Shown here: in pieces, positions 24,101-34,180 of the stretch
Numbering within the stretch: the stretch's first letter is position 1
How the letters are laid out: the number at the start of each line of letters is the position of its first letter
Assembly: GCA_028671895.1 (NCBI GenBank)
Contig: JAPMAC010000231.1
Location: 8,706,001-8,770,000 of the forward strand
Reading direction: 5' to 3'
Origin: Oenanthe sinensis
Lineage: Eukaryota; Streptophyta; Magnoliopsida; Apiales; Apiaceae
DNA: 64,000 nucleotides
Program-made: the position numbers and the translations under genes
Notes under the pieces: generated by a model
Told to the model about the DNA's origin: nothing
What the model saw: the letters and a program-made list of their open reading frames with translations, nothing else
Database searches by the model: none

Positions 24101-24367
24101 TACTTTGTAACCTCTATCACAAAATTGACTGACGCTGAGTAGATTGTGCTTAAGTCCTTCCACCAAAGAGACATTTTCAATGATAACATTTCCTGTATTT
24201 AACTTGCCATATCCCATAGTCATTCCTTTGCTGTTATCTCCAAAGGTGACGATTGGGCCAGCTCTCTCAACCACGTCTGATAGCAGGGCTCTATCTCCGG
24301 TCATATGCCTTGACGATCCGCTGTCCAGGATCCATATAACTCGGTTTGCCTGTTTAACTCCCTGCAA
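21134..24367 (-). CDS. pol: Pol polyprotein of copia D (protease, integrase, RT, RNase H)
   Basis: Encodes the enzymes for retrotransposon maturation, reverse transcription and integration. From residue numbers of the listed ORF: protease DSGSSRHMTG at 15-24; integrase zinc site H145, H150, C179, C182 and catalytic D210, D273, E309 with the 35-residue spacing; an N/G/S-rich linker about 460-515; RT with DVKSAFLNG near 679-687 and YVDD at 764-767; RNase H with D928, E969 and D1004. It ends in KLVSELGMLNYG. All key residues are present and no stop interrupts. The listed start codon is TTG at 24367, not a likely initiator; the frame opens just after stop codons at 24380, 24373 and 24370. It is in the same frame as gag, and a TTGCAG acceptor ends at 24362, so I propose it is translated as a fusion to Gag from spliced RNA. 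Confidence 0.95.
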   Translation of the reverse strand: MQGVKQANRVIWILDSGSSRHMTGDRALLSDVVERAGPIVTFGDNSKGMTMGYGKLNTGNVIIENVSLVEGLKHNLLSVSQFCDRGYKVNFIKEKCLIAHSKEDRLALRGVRKGNLYVADFNSGTEAEANCFYSKASTEESWLWHKKLSHLNFKTMNSLVKRDLVRGLPPMEFTQEGLCEACQKGKSKKATHRGTDTTNITEPLQLLHMDLFGPVNILSMSRKKYALVIVDDFTKYTWVLFLNSKDETPHLVIDHIKLIELDSKLPVRAIRSDNGTEFKNEVLNNFCSDKGITRQYSAPRTPQQNGVVERKNQTLIEAARTMLSESRLPIYFWAEAVNTACYTQNRTLINKDHMKTPYELMAGKKPTLKYFHVFGAKCFVLKDGDERIGKFEAKAHEAIFVGYSRRAYRVYIIDQHQVKESVNVTFDDTKLPSIQTEDSSESLKFDNYPDSHTDDEEEPEVAAGNNDIIDGNDPGINGGNNGNTGDSTNTSGGSTSHPGSNSGGDEGSTGRTQHHNEFRGESSRSNLPRERIWSRDHPFELIIGDPDVGVRTRSATSNECLFSVFLSQEEPKKIEDALIDPDWVLAMQEELNQFERQEVWTLVPRPKDRSVIGTKWVYRNKLDGDGIVTRNKARLVAKGYSQEEGIDYDETYAPVARLEAIRIFLAFAAHSNFKVYQMDVKSAFLNGRLEEEVYVEQPPGFENPEFADFVYFLFKALYGLKQAPRTWYDTLSEFLLENSFTRGVIDKTLFYKLHGKDMIFVQVYVDDIIFGSTNENLCKRFAKLMQSRYEMSMMGELSFFLGLQVKQKEDGIFICQSKYVRDLLRKYNLEDSSPAKTPMPTATKLDKDETGKKVDITSYRGMIGSLLYLTASRPDIMFATCLCARFQSDPRESHLIAVKRIFRYLKGTPDLGIWYPKDTGFDLIGYTDSDYAGCRMDRKSTSGSCQFLGRRLISWYSKKQHSVSTSTAEAEYIAAGSCCAQILWIRNQLNDYGLALNKIPIYCDNTSAIAISNNPVQHSRTKHIDIRYHFIREHVMNGTVVLHFVPTEEQLADIFTKPLDESTFSKLVSELGMLNYG

Positions 24368-25531
24368 TTATCAAACGGATTAATTCGTCTTCGGAGCCCA
24401 AAATTGATTGGGCCCGGCATACTTAAAGAATTGACCTTTGTCTGCTTTGACAACAGATCCTTTTCGAACAACATCATTTTCTTCCTTGACTGTTCCTACC
24501 TTCCTATAAGCAGTCTTAACAACTTTCTGTTTAGACTTAGGAATATATGATTCCTTCTTCTCAGGTGAAGGAGTCGCAGTCTTGGATTTAGCAAATTTAC
24601 TATTGATGTGCTGTCTAGGTGTCATGTTATCTTTCTTAGCTATCATGCGTTTGAAGTAAGCAGTCATAGCATTAAAAGCACATAACATGCAATTCATTAT
24701 ACCACATGGTTTATGGAAAGCATCAATAGTAGGCATGTTATTCAATACAGTAGGGGGTTTAACAGATTCTACTTCAATTTTATCAGCATATTTGAAGTTT
24801 TCAGTAGAATGAAATTTATTGTTACTGTTCCTACTGTTCACAAACGTGTTGGGTCTGTTCATTTTATTCTTTAAGTCTTTTGCACCTACACCAGGTCTGG
24901 AGGAATCAGAAGTTCCCACATCTTTCACTGGTGTCTCTAGTGCACATTTTTCTTTCTGGACATTAACTCCTTTTATGTCCTTAACCTGTTCTCCTCTCTT
25001 CTTCTCTTCCTCAAGATCTTCCAACTGCATTTCATATGCAATTAGAACAGAGCTCTCAAGGATGGGTTCAGCTATCGGTGTTATGAAGAGAGGTTTCGGT
25101 GTGTCTTTAACAACATGTGGGATACCCCTTTCTACAGCACTTTTTCTAAAGGGGGTTATGTTGCTTGGCTTTCCTACAGATTTGTTATACTCGAAACCTA
25201 TTCCAACTTTACGACTTATTTCTTGTTGGTCAACTAGGTTCTTAACAATATATGAGGAATTCTTATAAGCAAGACACTTCTTCTTTTCTTCTTCTATCTG
25301 GTTTCTGAGATTAGTTTCTACTACAACATGACAACTGACTTTGCTGACTTGAACAGCTAAGTCTTCAGTCAACTTAATAGTCAACTTGTCATGATTTCTT
25401 TTTAACTGTTTAAAAACTTCAGTCTCATCAATTAACTCTTTGACTTTGAGTCTGAGTTTCTTAACTTTATCTCTTTCACCATCTAGTTCTTTACCTAGCA
25501 AAGCAAACATCTTAGGACACGAAGGATTTAC
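24362..25531 (-). other. Candidate phase-0 intron joining gag to pol in D
   Basis: Donor GAG|GTAAAT has its GT at 25531-25530, exactly between codons 429 and 430 of gag. Acceptor ATAATTGCAG|GGA ends at 24362, exactly between codons of the pol frame, with TTAAT about 20 nt upstream as a possible branch site. The segment is 1170 nt (390 codons' worth), so splicing keeps frame and removes the gag C-terminal half and the three stops. Element C has an acceptor context of the same form. Unspliced RNA would give Gag only. Not proven; no transcript data. Confidence 0.5.
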
Positions 25532-26818
25532 CTCTATTCCTCTGTCACTGGTGGGAGACAGTGATCCCTCTGATGAAGCCATAAGAGCAAGATTTCCCAG
25601 CTCTTCCTCATCATCGTTATCTGAGTCATCCCAGCTTTTGCCTGCTGCTAGATAGGACTTTCCTTGATGCTTTTTCACTAGCGCATCATACTTCTCCTTG
25701 AGCTCTTCATAAGACTCTCTCTTCTTCCCTTGCTTAGGCTTCTTGCACTCAGTTGCAAAGTGGCCTAGCTCATTACAGTTGAAGCAACGAAACTTGCTTC
25801 TATCAACTAAGCCGGTCTTGTAGCCGCTTTTTGATACTGCTGTCGAAGAACCTCCTCTTTGGAATCTTCCAAAATTAGGCTTACTTCTGAATGAGGAGTT
25901 TCTTCGGAATCTCATGTTGCCAAACTTCCTGGCAACCATAGCTAGAGATTCATCTTCTAGCTGATCTAGTTCTTCCAGTGAGTAGAAATCACCATCTTCT
26001 TGTTTGTCAGCAGTATGTCCAAGTTCTGGAACCACATACTCTGTTGAACTGTTAGAAGGTGCAACAGCCTTCACTTCTTCTTTCTCTGGTGCTTCTACCA
26101 TTAATGCCTTGGAGGAACTCAGTACCTTACCTCTTCCATACATTTCTCTGGTTTGGATCTGTTCCAGCTCATAAGTTTTTAAAACTCCGTAGAGTCTTTC
26201 TAGGGTTACTTCTTTCATGTCCCTAGATTCCCGGATGGCTGCAATCCTGTGCTCCAGATGCTCTGGTAAGGTCAACAAAAACTTCCTGTTCACCTCTTGG
26301 TTCTGATAAAACTTTCCATTCATGTTTAGCTCGTTTATCAATTTGTTTAGTCTCTGAAACACCTCAGAGATACCCTCACCAGGGTTGGATCTAAACTGTT
26401 CATATTGGGTGGTCAGGATCTCCAGTCTATTCTCCTTAACTTCTTCAGTTCCCTCATTGATAATTTCAATTGTTTCCCAGATTTGTTTTGCATTCTTGCA
26501 ATTGACTACTTGGTTGTACATGATGTAGTCTAGGGATTCAATTAATATGAGCTTCAGATTATTATCAAGGGACACAGCTTCTGTTTCCTCATCTGTATAG
26601 TCTGCCGAACTTTTCGGAAACTGTCTGTGGGGAATTACGACCCCATCTACTGTATGTTCGAGAACAACTGATATAGGGAGCTCAACACCTTTAGCCATAA
26701 TCAATGCATACTTAGGATTTGCAATCCCGATAAACAGTAGCATTTTTTGTTTCCACAAGTTGTAGTGTTCTCTGTCGAACTGTGGAATCTTGATGCTTGT
26801 AACTTTCTGGGTACTCAT
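24380..26818 (-). CDS. gag: Gag of copia D (812 codons)
   Basis: Structural protein that would package element RNA in virus-like particles. Residues about 10-240 form the copia gag core (IPQFDREHYNLWKQKM, KQIWETIE, LPEHLEHRIAAIRES). A CCHC zinc knuckle lies at C345, C348, H353, C358, with flanking basic stretches. Residues about 440-520 look coiled-coil (long charged E/K helix). A second cysteine group C705, C710, C713 lies near the C-terminus. The ATG at 26818 is about 195 nt after the primer site and starts MSTQKVTSIKIPQF, a normal start for this family. The stop TAA at 24380-24382 is followed in frame by TGA and TAA before pol. Residues 430-812 overlap the candidate intron. Confidence 0.93.
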   Translation of the reverse strand: MSTQKVTSIKIPQFDREHYNLWKQKMLLFIGIANPKYALIMAKGVELPISVVLEHTVDGVVIPHRQFPKSSADYTDEETEAVSLDNNLKLILIESLDYIMYNQVVNCKNAKQIWETIEIINEGTEEVKENRLEILTTQYEQFRSNPGEGISEVFQRLNKLINELNMNGKFYQNQEVNRKFLLTLPEHLEHRIAAIRESRDMKEVTLERLYGVLKTYELEQIQTREMYGRGKVLSSSKALMVEAPEKEEVKAVAPSNSSTEYVVPELGHTADKQEDGDFYSLEELDQLEDESLAMVARKFGNMRFRRNSSFRSKPNFGRFQRGGSSTAVSKSGYKTGLVDRSKFRCFNCNELGHFATECKKPKQGKKRESYEELKEKYDALVKKHQGKSYLAAGKSWDDSDNDDEEELGNLALMASSEGSLSPTSDRGIEVNPSCPKMFALLGKELDGERDKVKKLRLKVKELIDETEVFKQLKRNHDKLTIKLTEDLAVQVSKVSCHVVVETNLRNQIEEEKKKCLAYKNSSYIVKNLVDQQEISRKVGIGFEYNKSVGKPSNITPFRKSAVERGIPHVVKDTPKPLFITPIAEPILESSVLIAYEMQLEDLEEEKKRGEQVKDIKGVNVQKEKCALETPVKDVGTSDSSRPGVGAKDLKNKMNRPNTFVNSRNSNNKFHSTENFKYADKIEVESVKPPTVLNNMPTIDAFHKPCGIMNCMLCAFNAMTAYFKRMIAKKDNMTPRQHINSKFAKSKTATPSPEKKESYIPKSKQKVVKTAYRKVGTVKEENDVVRKGSVVKADKGQFFKYAGPNQFWAPKTN

Positions 26819-27011
26819 CTTTAATAAGATTAAAAATTAAGTGTTTCAAAAAAAATATTTTAATTTTTGACTGAAAACAATTTTTGATCAGAAATAATTT
26901 TTAGTGAAAAATTATTTCGAATAAAAAATTATTTTGAATTAAAAATAATTTTTGAGATCTGTATGAGTTGCGGAATTTTTGGTTTGGATCTGATATTTTC
27001 TATATCAACCA

Positions 27012-27023
27012 GCTCTGATACCA
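27012..27023 (-). other. Primer binding site of copia D
   Basis: Minus strand TGGTATCAGAGC two bases after the LTR end CCAACA, complementary to the 3' end of initiator methionine tRNA as usual in plant copia elements. Confidence 0.93.
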
Positions 27024-27385
27024 ATTGTTGGTCCCTGATATTGTAGAAGGGGGGTTGAATACAATATCTGAAAATTAACCGCGGAATAATTAGGATTAAA
27101 AATATTATTTTAATTTCTCTCGAAATATTAATTATAATGAAATACTGTTCAAGTGAAAGATATAATTTTAACTTGATTAGTATTACACAATTAATATGAA
27201 GATTAGATTCTATAACTGATATAAAAATCTAGAACGAATTCGACATGAAGTGTTCGAGTTTAATCAATTATATTCAAACTTGCACAGAAATCTGTGAATA
27301 TTACAATGCAGACAAATTTCTGAATTTGAACTGATTTTCTTAACTCTTAACAAGTTGAACACTAACAAATGAAGCAAGCACCTCA

Positions 27386-27394
27386 TATTTATAG
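27386..27394 (-). promoter_or_regulatory. TATA box of D LTR promoter
   Basis: Minus strand CTCTATAAATATGAGG. A clear plant-type TATA box; transcription would start roughly 30 nt further, near 27355-27360, setting the U3/R border. Confidence 0.7.
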
Positions 27395-27407
27395 AGGTTG
27401 GAAAAAG

Positions 27408-27759
27408 GCTGGTATGACCTTTTTCCATATGACTTAATTTCAAGAAAATAAGTCTGTATGACTTATTTTAACACTTGTATGACTTACAAAAGACTGGGCA
27501 TGACTTATTTTGGTCGGTATGACTTATTTTTCTAATTAAAAAATCGGTATGACTTTTTAATTAAATAAAAAATCAATCCAGTATGACCTTTTGAGCATTT
27601 GAAATCTCGGTATGACTTATTATATATATATATATAGTTCGGTATGACTTATTAACAAGTCCTTCGGTATGACTTATTAATAAGTCATACTAACTGATTA
27701 TATATATATATATATATACACAATTCGGTATGACTTATGCTAACATGCTCGGTATGACT

Positions 27760-27790
<31 letters not shown>

Positions 27791-27850
27791 AATTTCGGTA
27801 TGACTTATTGATAAGTCATACTAGCAGTTTATATATATCTATATAAGTCA
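27408..27850 (-). promoter_or_regulatory. U3 motif array upstream of D TATA box
   Basis: The 5' LTR copy of the iterated GGTATGACTTA array. The nearest copy is about 15-20 bp upstream of the TATA box. Iterated short motifs in plant retrotransposon U3 regions are commonly transcription-factor sites; the core resembles a bZIP-type TGACT half-site, but that is inference. Confidence 0.55.
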
Positions 27851-29839
27851 TTTTAAAGCATTTCTTTTATAGTAAATTAATTCTACTTAATTTAATTAGT
27901 TAATTTATAAATTAAATTAATTTCAACTTGAATTAATTTAATTAGATAAATTAAATAATTAATTAACAATTGATAGTAGAATTAAAATACTATCTTTAGT
28001 CGCAGCCGTGCTGATAGTCTTGAAATCTTCCTGTCTTTTCTTCGTCTTCTAATCTTGAAACCTCTTGAATTAAATGAAGAATAAATATTATATTAGTTGA
28101 CACACAAATGTACTGTCTGGTTCATTTGTGTCATCCAAATAAATATTCTCCATTTAAATAACATTTAACTAGAGGCCTTCTGTCATTAATTCTTCTTCAT
28201 TGTTTGCATTCTTCTTCTGGAATCTGCTTGTAGTAACCACTTGAAATCTTCTATATCTTCTGTCTTCAATAGAAGTACTACTACATTATTAATTTCACTG
28301 ACGCTTGAACAAATAATTGAACTTCTTCCAGTGTTGAGTAGCAATCCTACAAAATACCTCTGATACTTAGATCCTTTGTGATTAGTTGACTGTCTTCGTC
28401 TTGATTCCTGTTTAGTGTTTAGTATTTACTTCTCTTTATTAGTTAGAGTTGAGTTGCCATCTAATTATTACAAATAGGCCTAGTCATATGCCTTTCACTC
28501 ACCATTTATTATTTAATGAAAAATAATATTTAAAGAAAATTAGACAACTCCAGAATATTTTTAAAGAACAAATAAATATTTTATTAATATTTAGGAGGCC
28601 CAGAATAGTCCTCGAAAAATATTAAAAGGATTTAAAAGAATTAAAATATTTAATCCCAATATAATCAAGATTATTTAATATTTAAATAATCTTAAACGAT
28701 TCAACATATTTAAATAATATTTAATCAACATTAAATAATATTTAAATAAACCAAAACGAATTGAAAGTATTTAATCAGTAGTTAAATACTTTTAAATATC
28801 CCAAAATATTTAAATAATATTTAATCAATATTAAATAATATTTAAATAATCTCAAATGCCCTGAAAGTATTTAATTAACCCTTAAACACTTTCTATATTC
28901 TTTAAATAATATTTAATAAACTAAATATTATTTAAAACATTGAATATCGACTAACCGTCGAGACACACTAGACTACTCCCGGTCGACCATCGAGCACCAA
29001 AAAGATGTACTCGACGCCAGATTCAATTATACAAAACTGAAAGCAAACGTCCTCTAACTTTTTAAGAAGTTCAGAGGCATCTCAAAACTAAGTTGAAAAG
29101 ATCTCATTCTACCCACAAGAAACAATCTTAAACAACCTACGCATACTTGTGTCCTACATCAGAATAATAGTGATGAAGCGTCGGACACTTGCATACTCTA
29201 ACTTTTCGAGAAGTTTAGAGTAGCAGACGAATCAAGTTATAAATGAACAAGACAGTTCAAGGGAAATGCCGACGTGCATTTCCAACGACTACAATAAGCT
29301 AGATAGTTCCAAACACAGCAAAAATGCATAATTGAAGAACTTATCATTAAGTCAAAGATTTCAAAAAATTTGGCATCACCATGAATTAATAATATTCTGA
29401 TATGGAATAAAACGATAGAGTCGGAAACTTGCCTGAAGTCCATGGAATGTTATTCCAGCTTCTCCACGCTCCGGGTACTCTATAATCATATAAGAACCCA
29501 CTTTTAGTTTACATACGCATGTATCAGGTTAATTGTAATTTATACAATTACTCTACATTTCGCCCGGTACTTCACCTCATCGGGTCTACTTTAGCTATTC
29601 ATAAAACTATCCTCTCAATAGTTTTTAATCAAGTTCTTTTCACCTACGTATAGTCATGATATTCCTCAACAACTTCCGTTACTGGGTCGACTCGAGACAA
29701 GACATCTATCTTGCTCGAAATTGTTTCCCAAAACGGTTGTTCAACCTTTTCTTATGTTCATCTCACTTAACACCCTGTTTTCTATCATTTTTCATAAATT
29801 GGAAATTAATCATTTTGACACGATTCCTTCTCTGGGGTC

Positions 29840-30690
29840 TTATATGACTGTCAAAGAATCTCCCATAAAAGTTTCAGATTTTATTACGCTCCGTAGCTAG
29901 TCCAATCATAGCCTCAAAGTTGGACAAAAACAGGATTTTCATTTCCTGCGCTACCGTTACTAAAACGTTCATAACTTTTGACTCGTAACTCCGAATGACG
30001 CAAAATTAGCGCTCAAACGATCTAGAGACTATCTACTATCTAACCATATCAACCATAAGCCAAGAACAGTGACTGAATGTTGCCAGATTTTCTGGACAGT
30101 TACAGCAGTTAGTTCAAGAAAAAATTTGGCATGGTAACGTTTGTAAACTCATCGTTTCCCATTTTTATACTACTCCAATCCAACCAACAACAATCCCAAA
30201 CTCCTCAAACAACATCAACAATTAACATACGACAATCTCAAGCCAAGAAATCAGTCACTATTATGAAAATGTAACTAAAAATCAAATGAGCAACCAAGCT
30301 TGACATAACTCTTGTACTAAAACCACAATATCTCAATGATCGTTAATCGAAATGACACAATTCTTTCTCCATGAACATCCTGGATGTTCCTATTATTTTA
30401 CATAAAAGTTTCAAGATTTATGGAGTAACCTAGCTAGCATGATCACATCCTCCAAGTTAGGTGAAAACAGAGTTGCTGAGTTTTCTGACCTCCCTTACCG
30501 TTTTGGCCATAACTTTTAGCTCATAACTCCGTTTGACGCAAAATTAGCGCGCAAACGATCTAGAGACCGATATCTATCTAACCATATAAAGAAATCATCA
30601 AGCAAGGCAGGTTAGACCCTTCGGGTTTTATGAACAGTTGGTAGGCAGAAACAAATTTTGCATGGTTCCGTTTGTACGTTCATCGTTTAC
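29840..30690. repeat. Diverged duplication inside B LTR
   Basis: Two blocks of about 300 bp (about 29840-30140 and 30370-30690) share CATAAAAGTTTCA, CCATAACTTTT/TCATAACTTTT, CGTAACTCCG/CATAACTCCG, GACGCAAAATTAGCGC and AAACGATCTAGAGAC in the same order. The same pair occurs in the 5' LTR at about 52650-53460. No coding capacity is seen. Confidence 0.75.
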
Positions 30691-31906
30691 CTCGTTTTAA
30701 ACTCATCCAATTCAACTCAAACGACTTCGATATATTTTACACTACTACTTAGGAATGTACTCAAGACATCCCAAGCCCAAACACAATTAATCGACACTCC
30801 AAACATTGCCAATAACTCATCCAATTCATTACCAATGCAACATAGCTTTTAAAACCAATTTACTTATTCGAACATAACAATTTACTCACTCCTCTTAACA
30901 TCCTCAACTCTTAACCAAGTCATCTTCACATTACACATTTATAAGTCTTAACCAAATCATCACTACATCACACAACCATAGACAACAAAACAAGCACTTA
31001 TTCTTATGATCAAAGCCATAACATAGCATGCTATATCACATAAACACTATATAGCTAGGGTTTGTATTTTCAAGGCTACCCATGCTCATTAACAATTACC
31101 CAAAGCTTAAACAACTCATAACAATCATCTAACAAGCCATAGGAACTCAAGAATTAAAGAAAATAAATTTTTAATTTTCGAATTCGCTGTTCATCGTCAC
31201 TTTCAAGTTGTGAAAAGAGTAATCTAGAGATGGTGGGTGCTTGAGACGTTACCTTGGTTAGGAAGAGCTTGGAAGCACCTTTCTTTTAAGCTATTATATG
31301 CAATAATCCACCAAGTATCCATGTAGTTCCACCATCTTCTTCCTCCATTCTTCCCTTCGGTTTTTCTCCATGGAAAGGAGGAGAACTCAGCTGCCTTTTC
31401 TTATTTTCGGTCGTGTGTGGTGGAAGCTAGTGTTTTAAAAGATTCGCGCGGTAGTCGCGTAATTTCCCGATAACGTTTTACTCTCTCGTTATCGTACTCT
31501 TTTCTTTCGTCCCACCTAAGTTTTAAAACTTCAAAATCTCATATTATGATTCTAATATATTTTAGAATCATTAAATTAATACTCTTTAATTGTTTCGAGA
31601 ATTTACGAAACAATTCTCCGAATAAATGCTATTCGCTTACACTGCTTTTCAAACTCTGTTACGACTTTCATCCAGACTTCAAATTTATTTTGTTAGACTA
31701 AAAATAATTATTAGTCCTATATTTATTATGTATGCTACCGTAACACCGATACGCATATTTTCAAATATCCTGTATATTAACAATACGGTCTCACAGTTCC
31801 CGTACCTTATGAAGAAAATAAATCCATAAAATCATTTCTCCATAAAATGAAAAATTTTATCAAAAAATCTTAATAACCCCGAGCGTCAAAAATACCGGTT
31901 ATTACA

Positions 31907-31925
31907 GTCTCCCATCCTTAAAAGG
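31907..31925 (-). other. Polypurine tract of gypsy B
   Basis: Minus strand CCTTTTAAGGATGGGAGAC abuts the LTR start TGTAATAACC. Position and purine content fit the plus-strand primer. Confidence 0.8.
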
Positions 31926-32185
31926 ATTCCGTCCTCGGAATTCATACGAGAACAACCAAGGTTACTATTTTCACACCTGGCTTTCTACTTTCTAGGTTGA
32001 AACTCCAGCCTTCTTGGTTTCGTACAACCTTCTCAGCATTATTACTTCATTTTCACCATTTGCTCTATTCAGTCGATTATATATATAATTTCGTATTTTA
32101 ACGCATGCTTAATGTCCACGTTACAATTTCGAAGCACTCGCGTATGATACGCAGGATTGATTCCTTAAAATTTTGGGAAAGAACG

Positions 32186-32460
32186 TCACTTCATATACAC
32201 CTTAATATACTCCAAGACCTTGAAGGATTCAATACTCCTCGAGCTTAAGTTCTCTTGCTTACTAAATCTCGTTACTTCTTTCCACGATAATGCTGTCAGC
32301 AACACGAAGTCTTTCGCTTCATACTCTCTGCCATTCCTGACTTGGTCACCAAATTTGCTTTGTCTACCTTGAGTTATCATTAATCGCTTCCCATACTAAA
32401 CTTCGTAAGGTGGCATGACTATATATGAGTGGTAACCAGAGTCGTATAAAAGCTCTAACC
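32186..32460 (-). pseudogene. Integrase C-terminal relic of gypsy B
   Basis: On the minus strand a block reads like ...GYHSYIVMPPYEV and, after a shift, RQSKFGDQVRNGREYEAKDFVLL and KLS/NLSSRSIESFKVLE. This follows the gypsy integrase pattern of an SIGMPPYEALYG block, then a DFVLLKV and KLSPRFIGPF block. It is a remnant without a usable frame. RNase H and the integrase core, expected between this and RT, are missing or unrecognisable in the 0.6 kb available. Confidence 0.7.
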
Positions 32461-33059
32461 GTAGTAAGTAACTACTGCCACTCCTTTTTGAAATCCAAGG
32501 TATAAATTTTCTATAGAAAGATAACCTTGTACATAATTTTAATAGAGATCTTTTCAATGAAGATCATTGTAACAAAACAATCAGAGTGATTCGTAGATCA
32601 CTAAGCTCATTTTCGAATGTATATGAGAGATAAGGAAGAAATTAATTTGGATATGACTGAGAACAACCATATTTGTACTCAAGATGGCCAGTCTTTAGTA
32701 CTTTCTGGCTTATAATACATAATCGAGTGGTTGCCCACCAGACTTTTGTCACACAGACAAGAAGTCACACCATACGCATTATTCATCTCAATCAGATGAA
32801 AAATAGTTAACATTTAGAAGAAAATGATTTTTGAAAGGGAGAGAAAATATATTTTGAAATTTTCATTCCTTAATGCATTACAACTCAATATACCACAGTC
32901 CCTACTCGTTTAGGAACCTGCTGACAAAATCCCCAAATTTCTTATTTCCCATTTCTATTCTTCACTTTCCTCAAACTTTCTCCGCCACTTACTATATGTT
33001 TCACAATTTCAGCTCATTTTACCCAAACTCATTCTTATGGGATTTGTCATCCAACCTCT

Positions 33060-33294
33060 TTTCTCTTAAGATTTTCCAGTGATATATATATTTTACCTTC
33101 GGGTTCTTCCTTCACTTTTAGACCGATTAGGATATCCTCTATGAAGATTATGACAACTTGTCCAATTATTTCTTACCACTCCAATTAATCCTTGGAAGGT
33201 ACACGTGCATACCTTAATATAACCTACCTCATCAAAGACTCATACTGTCCTTATCGCGTTCTCAATGCCATCCTTGGCATACTATCAAGGCAAA
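33060..33294 (-). pseudogene. Reverse transcriptase relic of gypsy B, second part
   Basis: Minus-strand reading gives a degraded RT segment ending in VIIFIEDILIG around 33132-33155, matching the catalytic FIDDIL strand of gypsy RT (a D changed to E). It continues the RT reading begun at 46960; element C is inserted between, at TATTT. Confidence 0.65.
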
Positions 33295-34180
33295 TATTTT
33301 GAAAGGCTGTATGTATAGACCTATATGTAACATAGGGTTATAACTCAACACAAGAACATGACGTGTAAATAATATGAAGTTATCACCGGAATCAGGAAGA
33401 CATGAAGACTTGGTAAAGACAAATGATAAAGAAGAAATCTACAGACTTGAAGCATTAGCTCACTGGAAGAAGTTCATTAATATGTTCATGCCTCAGTGAA
33501 GAATAAAGGTTGAAGTATTAAAGGATGTGGAAGCAGTGAAGCAGTTGTCAAAGTACCAGAAAGATTCTAGTGATCCAAATCTGCAAGTTAGTCAAGCAAT
33601 GAATTGCAGAGCTCAAGTACATGAATCGATAAGATAGAATATACGGCAAATACAAAGAATCAAAATATTAGATGGAATCTTGGAGTCTATTATAGATTGC
33701 TGGAGGAAGTTCATTTATATGTTCAGACTTCAGTGAAGGATAAAGTTCGAAGATGTTCAGGGTTTCAGATATGTTTATGGTTCAGCATAAGTGCCAGAGG
33801 ATTCCAATGTACTTACAATCGAAGCACTTCTAAACAACAAGGAACAAAGTCAATTGTATTGTAAAGAAGATGTGCAGATCAAGATCGTGTTAGTCGTTTG
33901 TGAACCAGACCAGTTGCACCAAACGTCAGCACAAAAGAGATTGAGAATTGCATCTATGAATGAGAAGAATTGACTATCTACTGAAATGGGTAACAAGTGA
34001 AGTGGTATATGATGAAGCTCAGAATAAATCAAGTTCGAATTAACAAGGAAATATTTATTTGACTTGGTTGCAGTGGAAGAAATTATATTAAGAGCTTAAC
34101 AGGTTCGAAATTGGCTAAGTAAAGAAGACTACAGAAGCTGTATCCAGAAGTCAACTTGGTCAAGCTGTTTCGTCTCATTC

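Larger units (their letters stand above)
14675..28497 (-). mobile_element. SIRE-type copia element D, intact and young
   Basis: 13,823 bp bounded by two 1472-bp LTRs and the duplication CTCAC (14670-14674 and 28498-28502). Minus-strand order: LTR, primer site, gag, pol, spacer, third ORF, polypurine tract, LTR. An extra large ORF after pol, the LTR start TGAAAGGC and the tract AGGGGGAGAT fit the SIRE (Sirevirus) lineage. The LTRs look identical except for TA-repeat lengths (two runs, +2 and -2). All three genes are open over their full length, so it inserted recently and may be competent. Confidence 0.95.
27026..28497 (-). repeat. 5' LTR of copia D
   Basis: 1472 bp. Next to the primer site, hence the 5' LTR and the working promoter. 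No base substitution relative to 14675-16146 was seen by eye; only TA-run lengths differ. Confidence 0.95.
12681..31906 (-). repeat. 3' LTR of gypsy B, split by element D
   Basis: 12681-14674 plus 28498-31906 together match 49184-54716 end to end; the break is at CTCAC, duplicated either side of D. The LTR holds a tandem array (13916-14387), an AT-rich TTTAAATAATATTTAA stretch (28500-28960) and a diverged internal duplication (29840-30690). The 78- and 92-codon ORFs at 13302 and 13660 are LTR sequence shared with the other copy, without recognisable domains. Confidence 0.92.

Noticed and set aside
24367..24380. Readthrough of a single stop between gag and pol in D
   Set aside because: There are three in-frame stops (TAA, TGA, TAA) close together, so single-stop suppression is unlikely.
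24362..24422. Short 61-nt intron using a GTATGC donor at 24422
   Set aside because: Length 61 would shift the frame between gag and pol; the GTAAAT donor at 25531 keeps frame.
24819..25655. Plus-strand ORFs of 149 and 71 codons opposite gag of D
   Set aside because: Antisense shadows of an intact gag; S/L-rich composition mirrors its codon use.
33791..34032. Paired 60-codon ORFs, also at 45451-45692
   Set aside because: Duplicated only because they are in the C LTRs; overlapping opposite-strand frames with no domain.
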